Below are positions 26,636-38,018 of a stretch of DNA of 64,000 nt, piece after piece. Numbering within the stretch: the first letter of the stretch is position 1; every line of letters begins with the position of its first letter. Made by a program: the position numbers and the translations under genes. The DNA comes from Globodera rostochiensis (Eukaryota > Nematoda > Chromadorea > Rhabditida > Heteroderidae). The notes beneath the pieces are model-generated. The model saw nothing but the letters and a program-made list of their open reading frames with translations, had not been told where the DNA came from and searched no databases. The DNA is taken from NCBI GenBank assembly GCA_018350325.1, contig JAEVLN010000056.1, forward strand, positions 62,001 to 126,000, read 5' to 3'.

Positions 26636-26919
26636 GTATTAATTTTTTGCGTCCTTTTAACTCAAATAGAAGGTTTATTTTAAAAATATTTTTAAGATAA
26701 ATTATATTAATGTAATTTTTTGTATTATTTGGACGAGCCGATTGTGAATTTCTTATTTGACATTTTATTTTTTATAATGTTGCTGTTTGCACAGCGGGCC
26801 GCACAATTATATAACGTCGAACTTCAATTAAATTAATTGTTTTTTGGAAGAATCAATTATCACAAACCCCCACATTTGGTCGGGTTTTTTTCCTGCAACT
26901 ACGATTTAATTTCAGCTTT
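26636..26919 (+). repeat. 284-bp direct repeat, copy A
   Basis: Nearly the same sequence occurs at 27,274-27,558, 638 bp away, including CACAGCGGGCCGC and CCCCCACATTTGGTCGGG. Copy A ends just before the inner inverted repeat begins at 26,924; copy A' lies within it. Confidence 0.93.
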
Positions 26920-27055
26920 AAACAATAATGCTACAAACTGCCTTTTTCTTGGACAGCTGAACAATATATTATGTTGGAGTGCGAACTGATTAACCCCACT
27001 AAAAGTAAATTTTCAAATATTTTTAAATTAAACCGCTTCAATCCGAATTGCTTAC

Positions 27056-27117
27056 TTCGGAGGTTGTGCCGGTGCGAGGGGCGTCAGCTGAACAGTGCCT
27101 CCTCCTTCTCCCTCGTC
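27056..27117 (-). CDS. inverted copy of the 37,785 exon-like island
   Basis: Identical over 62 bp to 37,785-37,846 but on minus, with the same AACAG acceptor and GTAAGC donor. The downstream island is truncated here by the repeat edge, so this copy is probably non-functional. Confidence 0.38.
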
Positions 27118-27273
27118 CTGTTGTGAGTCATTTTTGAATTTTTGTGACGTATAAAATTATTAATTCAGAATGCAACATTTTTATTTAAAAATATATTAAC
27201 TATTAGTAGAATTGTTCATAATATACAGTACATATTTTTATTTTTAATTGCATTTTTAACCCAATTTATAGTT

Positions 27274-27558
27274 GTATTAATTTTTTGCATTCTTTTAACT
27301 CAAATAGAAGATTTATTTTAAAAATATTTTTAAGATAAATTATATTAATGTAATTTTTTGTATTATTTTGGGCGAGCCGATTATGAATTTCTTATTTAAC
27401 TTTTTATTTTTTATGATGTTGCTGTTTGCACAGCGGGCCGCGCGATTATATAACGTCGAACTTCAATTAAATTAATTGTTTTTTGGAAGAATCAATTATC
27501 ACAAACCCCCACATTTGGTCGGGTTTTTTTCCTGCAACTACGATTTAATTTCAGCTTT
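27274..27558 (+). repeat. 284-bp direct repeat, copy A'
   Basis: Mate of 26,636-26,919. Inverted copies occur at the end of the 3.93-kb units. Confidence 0.93.
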
Positions 27559-28702
27559 AAAAATATTATCATTTGATTATTTATAAAACGTATTTTTTCT
27601 TCGGCGTACAACTTTTACAAAAAAACATTGATATTGCTGTATGATATTCGTTAATATTTTGGCCATTTAGTTTAGATAAAAAATTGTAAATATTAGAGAG
27701 GAAACATTTAGAACCACTGATCTGAAATATGATTGACAAAGATATTTTGCAAATGAAAATGACATTAAAAAATTTGGATATAAAAATTTAAAAAATTAGT
27801 TGCCACTGTTTGTGACAATAAAGATGCTATGTATAGACTGACGGAAGGAAGTTCAACCAATACACCTTGTTAATTCATAGCTAGAGTCGTGTTCGGCTCA
27901 ATTTTTGGTGTAAGAACCTAAAGAAAAAACGCTTCAATAAAGTATATTATAATATTAAAAAATCCAAAACTACTAAAGAAATAATTCAGGATTAAACAAC
28001 CATCTTTAAAAGGGTACATTTCAGTAAACCGTCGGTCTCCTACAGTGAAACATATCGGCACGAACCACTGCATTCAAAAACAATATCCCCACGATTAAAT
28101 ATTAATGTTAAACAAAATTATTAAACTAAAAGTAAAACAAAAATCTTAATTTATGCTTTATTTATTTATCTAAATGGCAGATACTAAAATGATGAATGCA
28201 TGAAGGATACAAATATTTTAAATGTTATTCGAAATTTATATATAAAATATTATAATGAAACAAAAATGTAAGACGGATATGATTAATATCCAAAATTTAA
28301 ACGTTACAATTTAAAAATTTTATTGCCTTAAAATAACTAATAATTTTGAATTAATTAATTTGCTAAGATTATATTGCCGAATTTCGAATTAAAATTATTT
28401 TTACATTGAAATAAATAAAACAACTGTGATTTAACTGTATCCAAAAAAGATTGCCATTATCATTTATGCAGTCATAAACTATTGGCGAAAAAAGGACATA
28501 ATTAATATAATAAAAAACATAAACTAAAAATTTTTAGACTCTCCTAAAATCTGAAAGGAATTGATTGACTTGTTGCAGCAGCGATTAAATATCAAATAAT
28601 AAATAATAAAACTGCAAACGACAGTGTGCGGCCAACAATCTTAATTACGTATATTTTTAGAAAATTATTTTCAAATTGTTAGCTCGAGTTGACCCAAAAA
28701 AA

Positions 28703-29337
28703 GGTTTTAGGTATATTTTAACTTTAATTTTTAATAATATTTTTTTAAATGAATATACGCAACTTGAAAAAAAATCAATTACATTGATTTTAATTGGTTT
28801 AAAATTTGTTTTAAAAAATGAAAATTGCTCGGTATCATATTGCCTTTAGTTTTTGTAATGCATATTATTTTTAAAAGGTCGTTTGTTTATTTTTCAATTT
28901 ATATTTAACTTATACAATTGATTTTTGTTGCTAATGTTTATATTTTTGTTTAATGGATGAAAACTGACGGATAAAAAAAACAAAACTCTTTATTTTTTAA
29001 AAATTAAGTAAATTTAAGCTTCATAATTATATAAAAGACAAACATTTGAGGTCCACAACAAAGTCAAAAATTCCACAGCGGAAGTAACGATAATACTAAT
29101 AATAAGCAAAATAAAAAAGCAAATCTAATTTTAAAGTTTTTGTTAAATTGATGAATAAGCACTTTTCATTTAATCGATAAGTTCAATTTCTTTATTTTGA
29201 ATTTAGTTTTAGAGACTAAATTAATGTTATATTTTTCATATAATTGGATGTTTTTAAAAATTAGTTTACAATTTTTTTAATTTATAACTTCGCGTATCCG
29301 TCTTATCCATCGGAGAATCAATTGATGTTATTAACTG
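28703..29337. other. A+T-rich, nothing recognised
   Basis: Unique sequence between the inner inverted repeat arm and the direct repeat at 29,338. Confidence 0.4.
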
Positions 29338-29518
29338 GCTTTAATGCATTATTTTTTGTGCTGCTTACTGAATATCAGAGCGATATGATTCGTACTTTGA
29401 CTTTACTTTTATATAATTGATTTTTTTCATTAATTTTAATTTACAATAAAAGTTGTCTTATGGCATTTAAATTATGAGATGAGAGTCCGTTCAAGAAGTT
29501 GTTCAGGCGGCATTGGGT
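29338..29518 (+). repeat. direct repeat, second copy of 3,998-4,261
   Basis: It is shorter than the first copy by a roughly 75-bp deletion that removed the polypyrimidine tract before the island at 29,484. Confidence 0.85.
29484..29516 (+). CDS. exon-like island SPFKKLFRRHW
   Basis: This copy has a good GTAATA donor but lost the T-rich acceptor tract present at 4,227. One F/L difference from its mate. Confidence 0.3.
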
Positions 29519-29796
29519 AATACCGCTCTTTTTTCTTCCTATTGATTTATAATATATTTTTAAATTTTATATCAATAGTAAAGATGAAAAATGCGCAGAT
29601 TTATCTGCATTTTATGACACCTAATTCATAATGAATACATCAACAATTGAAATATAGGTTAAATTATACACACCTTTAAAAATTAAAACAGTAAACAATA
29701 TTATAATGAACGAGTTAAAAGGAGTATTCTCATACAAAACATGAATTCCTTCTAATTAATAATACTAAGTACAAACACGCCTTTTTTGGTGCAAAG

Positions 29797-29829
29797 GTAC
29801 TCAAATGCCCTGCTGGCGCAGAAGATCTT
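29797..29829 (+). CDS. exon-like island VLKCPAGAEDL
   Basis: CTTTTTTGGTGCAAAG precedes 11 codons and GTATAG, whole codons at both ends. Copy 2 (33,730-33,762) differs by three substitutions here, one making an in-frame TAA. Confidence 0.36.
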
Positions 29830-30599
29830 GTATAGGTCACGACTCCGAAGGTATTCTTCTAAACCAGGGGTACCATACGAAATGTAATATGCCTATTAAG
29901 CGTATTTTGCTCAAACCTTTTTAACAAAACATTTATAAGGCAAGCATGTGAAAATATTTATTTTAAACAGCCAAAATCACATTTTACGTCAAGTGCATAA
30001 TGGGGTAAGCAGCAAGCACCAGGCTCCAGATGAAAAAAAAGGATGTAAATAAAAATTTTTTAAGTACAATGAGGAATAAACTTGAATAGATCTCGCCGAA
30101 ATGTCAAGAAAACTATACAAAAAATATCAGAGCTAACGAGAATATTCAAAGTACAAAAACAAGAAAAGTCTCGCAATACAAATTAAATTAAAGTATTCAT
30201 ATCAACATGCATAAAAAGTATTTTTGTTAATATAATACAAAATTAAAAATAGAGGCGATTAAATCGATTGTTATAAAAATATATATTTACTAGAATTGGT
30301 AATGTTATTTAATATTGAAAAAATATTGTATTATAACAGTAATTACCCAGATATTTTTACTTTCTACATAGCTACATGGTAACGCAAATAATTTTAAAAT
30401 TAAATTTAAACAGAATGTTGTTGCTAAACGCATTTTTTTAAACACAATACCATCTTTAAAATCAAAAATTATCGCTTAATGTTAAGTATAAATAAATTCC
30501 AAAATTCCAAAAATTTTTAATTAATTAATTAATTAATTTGATTTATTTATTTATTTTAACTTTTTCATTTGTTTTTCATGGCCGATTTCTTTCCTTCAG

Positions 30600-30635
30600 G
30601 GCTAATTATACTTATATGACTGGTGTATTTCATGG
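30600..30635 (+). CDS. exon-like island ANYTYMTGVFHG
   Basis: A very strong acceptor (GATTTCTTTCCTTCAG) and a GTATTG donor bound the frame. Copy 2 is at 34,528-34,563. The minus strand is open over the same area (30,565-30,753, 62 codons), probably a shadow. Confidence 0.33.
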
Positions 30636-31150
30636 GTATTGAAGATTGAAGCGCGCTTAATCGTCGAGTTCTCCCCCTGTACATTTGTTTTGCTGGAACC
30701 TGCGCCGATTTGTTGATAATAATTTGGTTGTATTGAAAAATATAAATTTTCAAAGTTTAATATTTGTTTTTTAAATTTTAAAATTTAAAGCGCGTTTAAA
30801 TTTGTTTTAATTAACAACATTTTTTACAATGTTTACAATACTGTTTTTAATCATAATTTTGTTGTCGTCCAAATCTGATTCCATTTGCTGGTTGCCTCTT
30901 ATAGACACTCTACATAATATTGTATATTATTAGAACCGCAGATTTTCTTTTTATTAAAAATATCATAACTTCAAAACAACCCAAAATTAAGTTATTTACT
31001 AGCTTTTTAAGAATTATTTTTACGGGTTAAAATGTGATTATTTTTTGTAATGGAAACTAATCAGTTATATTTTTATCAAAGATCCTTTTTTAATGGATTA
31101 ACTCGTCTCAATTTGTTTTTTAAACGCAATCATTTATGATAGACTTACAG

Positions 31151-31203
31151 TTTGTTGAAATTTGCATCCCTTTGGGTTTGTGCATGCCCCGACGATGTTT
31201 TTT
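31151..31203 (+). CDS. exon-like island, 53 bp
   Basis: TGATAGACTTACAG precedes FVEICIPLGLCMPRRCF and GTATTT. It leaves two bases, which the next island completes. Copy 2 is at 35,079-35,131. Confidence 0.36.
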
Positions 31204-31351
31204 GTATTTCCTGATAATGGAGTTTATTATTTTAAAGATAATTATTCATCTGTTTTTACTTAATCAAAATTTACAAAACCAGTATCATTTTGTTAATGCT
31301 TTTGGTAAGCTTTGTTAATATCAATTTATAATCTTGCTAACTTTACATCAG

Positions 31352-31394
31352 GTATCTTTGTTTGTTTGTTCAACTTGGCATATTAATTTTAAAA
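31352..31394 (+). CDS. exon-like island, hydrophobic
   Basis: GCTAACTTTACATCAG precedes, in phase with the previous island, YLCLFVQLGILILK and a GTTCAT donor. It could be a membrane helix. Copy 2 is at 35,280-35,322. Confidence 0.32.
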
Positions 31395-32145
31395 GTTCAT
31401 TTAAAAAAGTTAATAAATTGCAATCTAACTCAGGTATCGTAATAGAACTTAAAAAATCGAAATTACAGAAATTAGAAAGAAAATCATGAATATCAATTTA
31501 ACAAAGAAACATTCAAAATTAAATTAGGTTATAAGGCTTTCAAATAGAGTTATTTTTTAATTTTTTGGTCAATGTGATTTCTTAATTTCTGATGGATTTA
31601 TTTTAGGAAGTTTGAAGTATACAGAATAAATTCGGATTATAATATCTTTTATTTAATCTTTTTTAAAGAAATCTAAGAAGGTGTTTAATTAAACTAATAA
31701 GTACTCTCCAACAATGTATAATTAATTATGCACTTCCGCGCTTTTGCAAAAAAGTAATATAGTTTTTTAACGGTCTATACATGCATTTTATTGCATAAAA
31801 TCCTCAAAACAAATAATTTGGCAAAATAAACATGATGTTTTCAATTATATATTGTTTATAAGTTACAGGTAATTACTTTTATTTTAGTAATTTACTCTTC
31901 TAAAATAATTTTTTGTATGACTCGACCCTTTGTACTGTCATATTACTTAGTCAATTAATTTTTTCAATTATTGTATAAGATTATGTGATAAATAAAGGTG
32001 ATAGCGATTTGTAAAAAAAGTTGTTCGATATGAATATTATGAATAATATATTTATCTGCGATTTTAAACTTATATTTTTATAAAAGTATAATGTCTTTTA
32101 ATGACATTGATTTTTTTTAAACACGCATTTATATGTTTAACGCAG

Positions 32146-32196
32146 CGTACCATTTTGGAACCCCATCCAACGAGAGTTCCCGTTTGTCCATGCAAA
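32146..32196 (+). CDS. exon-like island RTILEPHPTRVPVCPCK
   Basis: ATGTTTAACGCAG precedes 17 open codons and GTTTTA, whole codons at both ends, phase-compatible with 31,352. It ends just before the inverted-repeat boundary at 32,202. Copy 2 is at 36,074-36,124. Confidence 0.38.
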
Positions 32197-32905
32197 GTTT
32201 TATTTTTGGGTCAACTCGAACTTTTAACAATTTGAAAATATTTTATAAAAAAAAATAGGTATACGTAATTAAGATTGTTGGCCGCACACTTTCGTTTGCA
32301 GTTATTGAAAATAACTTTATTATTTATTATGCGTTTTTATGCTTTATTTACAAACTCATAATGTTATTTGATATTTAATCGCTGCTGCAACAAGTCAATC
32401 AATTCCTTTCAGATTTAGGAGAGTAAATATTTTAGTTTTAAATTTTTAGTTTATGTTTTTTATTATATTAATTATGTCCATTTTCTCAAATAGTTTATGA
32501 CTGCATAGATAATGACAATCTACAGTTAAATAAAGGAAGTACACAGTTGTTTTATTTATTTCAATGTAAAAATAATTTTAATTCGAAATTCGGCATTATA
32601 ATCTTAGCAAATTAATTAATTCAAAATTATTAGTTATTTTAAGGCAATAAAATTTTTAAATTGTAACGAATTTTAAATTTTGGATATTAATCATATCCGT
32701 CTTACATTTTTGTTTCATTATAATATTTTATATATAAATTTCGAATAACATTTAAAATATTTGTATCCTTCATGCATTCATCATTTTAGTATCTGCCATT
32801 TAGATAAATAAATAAAGCATAAATTAAGATTTTTGTTTTACTTTTAGTTTAATAATTTTGTTTAACATTAATATTTAATCGTGGGGATATTGTTTTTGAA
32901 TGCAG

Positions 32906-32929
32906 TGGTTCGTGCCGATATGTTTCACT
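32906..32929 (+). CDS. exon-like island WFVPICFT
   Basis: ATTGTTTTTGAATGCAG precedes eight codons and GTAGGA. Copy 2 is at 36,834-36,857; the inner inverted repeat holds a third copy on minus. Confidence 0.3.
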
Positions 32930-33055
32930 GTAGGAGACCGACGGTTTACTGAAATGTACCCTTTTAAAGATGGTTGTTTAATCCTGAATTATTTCTTTAG
33001 TAGTTTTGGATTTTTTAATATTATAATATACTTTATTGAAGCGTTTTTTCTTTAG

Positions 33056-33103
33056 GTTCTTACACCAAAAATTGAGCCGAACACGACTCTAGCTATGAAT
33101 TAA
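33056..33103 (+). CDS. terminal exon-like island
   Basis: A very strong acceptor (GTTTTTTCTTTAG) precedes VLTPKIEPNTTLAMN and a TAA. Phase fits the 31,151-32,929 chain, so this may be the last exon. Copy 2 is at 36,985-37,032. Confidence 0.38.
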   Translation, partial: VLTPKIEPNTTLAMN

Positions 33104-33729
33104 CAAGGTGTATTGGTTGAACTTCCTTCCGTCAGTCTATACATAGCATCTTTATTGTCACAAACAGTGGCAACTAATTTTTTTAATTTTTATATCCAAA
33201 TTTTTTAATGTCATTTTCATTTGCAAAATATCTTTGTCAATCATATTTCAGATCAGTGGTTCTAAATGTTTCCTCTCTAATATTTACAATTTTTTATCTA
33301 AACTAAATGGCCAAAATATTAACGAATATCATACAGCAATATCAATGTTTTTTTGTAAAAGTTGTACGCCGAAGAAAAAATACGTTTTATAAATAATCAA
33401 ATGATAATATTTTTAAAGCTGAAATTAAATCGTAGTTGCAGGAAAAAAACCCGACCAAATGTGGGGGTTTGTGATAATTGATTCTTCCAAAAAACAATTT
33501 TATATCAATAGTAAAGATGAAAAATGCGCAGATTTATCTGCATTTTATGACACCTAATTCATAATGAATACATCAACAATTGAAATATAGGTTAAATTAT
33601 ACACACCTTTAAAAATTAAAACAGTAAACAATATTATAATGAACGAGTTAAAAGGAGTATTCTCATACAAAACATGAATTCCTTCTAATTAATAATACTA
33701 AGTACAAACACGCCTTTTTTGGTGCAAAA

Positions 33730-33762
33730 GTACTCAAATTCCCTGCTGGCGCATAAGATCTT
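33730..33762 (+). pseudogene. copy 2 of 29,797 island, stop codon
   Basis: Relative to copy 1, GAA is TAA, TGC is TTC and the first base after the acceptor is changed. Three changes in 33 bp is conspicuous in an otherwise near-identical 3.9-kb unit. Confidence 0.4.
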
Positions 33763-34527
33763 GTATAGGTCACGACTCCGAAGGTATTCTTCTAAACCAG
33801 GGGTACCATACGAAATGTAATATGCCTATTAAGCGTATTTTGCTCAAACCTTTTTAACAAAACATTTATAAGGCAAGCATGTGAAAATATTTATTTTAAA
33901 CAGCCAAAATCACATTTTACGTCAAGTGCATAATGGGGTAAGCAGCAAGCACCAGGCTCCAGATGAAAAAAAAGGATGTAAATAAAAATTTTTTAAGTAC
34001 AATGAGGAATAAACTTGAATAGATCTCGCCGAAATGTCAAGAAAACTATACAAAAAATATCAGAGCTAACGAGAATATTCAAAGTACAAAAACAAGAAAA
34101 GTCTCGCAATACAAATTAAATTAAAGTATTCATATCAACATGCATAAAAAGTATTTTTGTTAATATAATACAAAATTAAAAATAGAGGCGATTAAATCGA
34201 TTGTTATAAAAATATATATTTACTTGGTAATGTTATTTAATATTGAAAAAATATTGTATTATAACAGTAATTACCCAGATATTTTTACTTTCTACATAGC
34301 TACATGGTAACGCAAATAATTTTAAAATTAAATTTAAACAGAATGTTGTTGCTAAACGCATTTTTTTAAACACAATACCATCTTTAAAATCAAAAATTAT
34401 CGCTTAATGTTAAGTATAAATAAATTCCAAAATTCCAAAAATTTTTAATTAATTAATTAATTAATTTGATTTATTTATTTATTTTAACTTTTTCATTTGT
34501 TTTTCATGGCCGATTTCTTTCCTTCAG

Positions 34528-37032
34528 GGCTAATTATACTTATATGACTGGTGTATTTCATGGGTATTGAAGATTGAAGCGCGCTTAATCGTCGAGTTCT
34601 CCCCCTGTACATTTGTTTTGCTGGAACCTGCGCCGATTTGTTGATAATAATTTGGTTGTATTGAAAAATATAAATTTTCAAAGTTTAATATTTGTTTTTT
34701 AAATTTTAAAATTTAAAGCGCGTTTAAATTTGTTTTAATTAACAACATTTTTTACAATGTTTACAATACTGTTTTTAATCATAATTTTGTTGTCGTCCAA
34801 ATCTGATTCCATTTGCTGGTTGCCTCTTATAGACACTCTACATAATATTGTATATTATTAGAACCGCAGATTTTCTTTTTATTAAAAATATCATAACTTC
34901 AAAACAACCCAAAATTAAGTTATTTACTAGCTTTTTAAGAATTATTTTTACGGGTTAAAATGTGATTATTTTTTGTAATGGAAACTAATCAGTTATATTT
35001 TTATCAAAGATCCTTTTTTAATGGATTAACTCGTCTCAATTTGTTTTTTAAACGCAATCATTTATGATAGACTTACAGTTTGTTGAAATTTGCATCCCTT
35101 TGGGTTTGTGCATGCCCCGACGATGTTTTTTGTATTTCCTGATAATGGAGTTTATTATTTTAAAGATAATTATTCATCTGTTTTTACTTAATCAAAATTT
35201 ACAAAACCAGTATCATTTTGTTAATGCTTTTGGTAAGCTTTGTTAATATCAATTTATAATCTTGCTAACTTTACATCAGGTATCTTTGTTTGTTTGTTCA
35301 ACTTGGCATATTAATTTTAAAAGTTCATTTAAAAAAGTTAATAAATTGCAATCTAACTCAGGTATCGTAATAGAACTTAAAAAATCAAAATTACAGAAAT
35401 TAGAAAGAAAATCATGAATATCAATTTAACAAAGAAACATTCAAAATTAAATTAGGTTATAAGGCTTTCAAATAGAGTTATTTTTTAATTTTTTGGTCAA
35501 TGTGATTTCTTAATTTCTGATGGATTTATTTTAGGAAGTTTGAAGTATACAGAATAAATTCGGATTATAATATCTTTTATTTAATCTTTTTTAAAGAAAT
35601 CTAAGAAGGTGTTTAATTAAACTAATAAGTACTCTCCAACAATGTATAATTAATTATGCACTTCCGCGCTTTTGCAAAAAAGTAATATAGTTTTTTAACG
35701 GTCTATACATGCATTTTATTGCATAAAATCCTCAAAACAAATAATTTGGCAAAATAAACATGATGTTTTCAATTATATATTGTTTATAAGTTACAGGTAA
35801 TTACTTTTATTTTAGTAATTTACTCTTCTAAAATAATTTTTTGTATGACTCGACCCTTTGTACTGTCATATTACTTAGTCAATTAATTTTTTCAATTATT
35901 GTATAAGATTATGTGATAAATAAAGGTGATAGCGATTTGTAAAAAAAGTTGTTCGATATGAATATTATGAATAATATATTTATCTGCGATTTTAAACTTA
36001 TATTTTTATAAAAGTATAATGTCTTTTAATGACATTGATTTTTTTTAAACACGCATTTATATGTTTAACGCAGCGTACCATTTTGGAACCCCATCCAACG
36101 AGAGTTCCCGTTTGTCCATGCAAAGTTTTATTTTTGGGTCAACTCGAACTTTTAACAATTTGAAAATATTTTATAAAAAAAAATAGGTATACGTAATTAA
36201 GATTGTTGGCCGCACACTTTCGTTTGCAGTTATTGAAAATAACTTTATTATTTATTATGCGTTTTTATGCTTTATTTACAAACTCATAATGTTATTTGAT
36301 ATTTAATCGCTGCTGCAACAAGTCAATCAATTCCTTTCAGATTTAGGAGAGTAAATATTTTAGTTTTAAATTTTTAGTTAATGTTTTTTATTATATTAAT
36401 TATGTCCATTTTCTCAAATAGTTTATGACTGCATAGATAATGACAATCTACAGTTAAATAAAGGAAGTACACAGTTGTTTTATTTATTTCAATGTAAAAA
36501 TAATTTTAATTCGAAATTCGGCATTATAATCTTAGCAAATTAATTAATTCAAAATTATTAGTTATTTTAAGGCAATAAAATTTTTAAATTGTAACGAATT
36601 TTAAATTTTGGATATTAATCATATCCGTCTTACATTTTTGTTTCATTATAATATTTTATATATAAATTTCGAATAACATTTAAAATATTTGTATCCTTCA
36701 TGCATTCATCATTTTAGTATCTGCCATTTAGATAAATAAATAAAGCATAAATTAAGATTTTTGTTTTACTTTTAGTTTAATAATTTTGTTTAACATTAAT
36801 ATTTAATCGTGGGGATATTGTTTTTGAATGCAGTGGTTCGTGCCGATATGTTTCACTGTAGGAGACCGACGGTTTACTGAAATGTACCCTTTTAAAGATG
36901 GTTGTTTAATCCTGAATTATTTCTTTAGTAGTTTTGGATTTTTTAATATTATAATATACTTTATTGAAGCGTTTTTTTCTTTAGGTTCTTACACCAAAAA
37001 TTGAGCCGAACACGACTCTAGCTATGAATTAA
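34528..37032 (+). CDS. second set of exon-like islands (copy 2)
   Basis: Islands at 34,528-34,563, 35,079-35,131, 35,280-35,322, 36,074-36,124, 36,834-36,857 and 36,985-37,032 repeat those of copy 1 without visible disruption. The upstream island at 33,730 carries a stop. Confidence 0.33.
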
Positions 37033-37370
37033 CAAGGTGTATTGGTTGAACTTCCTTCCGTCAGTCTATACATAGCATCTTTATTGTCACAAACAGTGGC
37101 AACTAATTTTTTTAATTTTTATATCCAAATTTTTTAATGTCATTTTCATTTGCAAAATATCTTTGTCAATCATATTTCAGATCAGTGGTTCTAAATGTTT
37201 CCTCTCTAATATTTACAATTTTTTATCTAAACTAAATGGCCAAAATATTAACGAATATCATACAGCAATATCAATGTTTTTTTGTAAAAGTTGTACGCCG
37301 AAGAAAAAATACGTTTTATAAATAATCAAATGATAATATTTTTAAAGCTGAAATTAAATCGTAGTTGCAG

Positions 37371-37389
37371 GAAAAAAACCCGACCAAAT
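37371..37389 (+). CDS. 19-bp exon-like island
   Basis: TCGTAGTTGCAG precedes EKNPTK plus one base, then GTGGGG. It starts a chain of five phase-compatible islands ending at 39,789. The truncated copy 1 has it at 33,442-33,460. Confidence 0.27.
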
Positions 37390-37441
37390 GTGGGGGTTTG
37401 TGATAATTGATTCTTCCAAAAAACAATTAATTTAATTGAAG

Positions 37442-37470
37442 TTCGACGTTATATAATCGCGCGGCCCGCT
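37442..37470 (+). CDS. 29-bp exon-like island
   Basis: TTTAATTGAAG precedes a G+C-rich segment reading RRYIIARPA (two bases in, whole codon out) and GTGCAA. It lies in the 284-bp repeat family. Confidence 0.28.
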
Positions 37471-37784
37471 GTGCAAACAGCAACATCATAAAAAATAAAA
37501 AGTTAAATAAGAAATTCATAATCGGCTCGCCCAAAATAATACAAAAAATTACATTAATATAATTTATCTTAAAAATATTTTTAAAATAAATCTTCTATTT
37601 GAGTTAAAAGAATGCAAAAAATTAATACAACTATAAATTGGGTTAAAAATGCAATTAAAAATAAAAATATGTACTGTATATTATGAACAATTCTACTAAT
37701 AGTTAATATATTTTTAAATAAAAATGTTGCATTCTGAATTAATAATTTTATACGTCACAAAAATTCAAAAATGACTCACAACAG

Positions 37785-37846
37785 GACGAGGGAGAAGGAG
37801 GAGGCACTGTTCAGCTGACGCCCCTCGCACCGGCACAACCTCCGAA
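37785..37846 (+). CDS. exon-like island, G+C-rich, 62 bp
   Basis: CTCACAACAG precedes DEGEGGGTVQLTPLAPAQPP plus two bases, then a consensus GTAAGC donor. The base composition contrasts sharply with the flanks. The leftover AA joins C from the next island to make an asparagine codon. The identical copy at 27,056-27,117 is inverted. Confidence 0.47.
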
Positions 37847-37945
37847 GTAAGCAATTCGGATTGAAGCGGTTTAATTTAAAAATATTTGAAAATTTACTTT
37901 TAGTGGGGTTAATCAGTTCGCACTCCAACATAATATATTGTTCAG

Positions 37946-38018
37946 CTGTCCAAGAAAAAGGCAGTTTGTAGCATTATTGGCGTTGGGCTTCCCTCACATT
38001 GAAGGGAGGCCATATAAT
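37946..38018 (+). CDS. exon-like island, 73 bp
   Basis: ATATATTGTTCAG precedes a frame reading CPRKRQFVALLALG then FPHIEGRPYN, ending at GTAACG. Phase fits 37,785. It runs beyond the inner inverted repeat edge (37,978), so the inverted copy is cut. Confidence 0.45.

Larger units (their letters stand above)
26924..28702 (+). repeat. inner inverted repeat, left arm
   Basis: Its reverse complement is at 36,130-37,978, with a shorter copy at 32,202-33,496. The outer end cuts through the exon-like island that is complete at 37,946-38,018. The left arm lacks about 60 bp near 28,600 relative to the right. Confidence 0.95.
29564..33496 (+). repeat. 3.93-kb tandem duplication, copy 1
   Basis: Copy 1 starts at ATTTTATATCAATAGTAAAG and is followed directly by copy 2 at 33,497. 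Only a handful of base changes, a 5-bp indel near 30,293 and a homopolymer difference were noticed, so it is recent or a recent gene-conversion product. Its last 1.3 kb is a truncated copy of the inner inverted repeat. Confidence 0.97.
33497..37425 (+). repeat. 3.93-kb tandem duplication, copy 2
   Basis: Same content as copy 1 at an offset of 3,933 bp (3,928 after the 5-bp indel). It continues past the copy-1 breakpoint into the complete inner inverted repeat arm. Confidence 0.97.
36130..37978 (-). repeat. inner inverted repeat, right arm
   Basis: Reverse complement of 26,924-28,702. It spans the junction between copy 2 and the sequence beyond 37,425. Confidence 0.95.

Noticed and set aside
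30565..30753. 62-codon minus-strand frame repeated at 34,493
   Set aside because: Repeated only because the whole 3.93-kb unit is duplicated; the plus strand has the better acceptor at the same place.
37442..38018. Resemblance of RRYIIA and RKRQFVALLALGF to SLC17 transporter N-terminal helices
   Set aside because: Short hydrophobic similarity from memory, with the following glycine-arginine motif misaligned; not enough to name a family.
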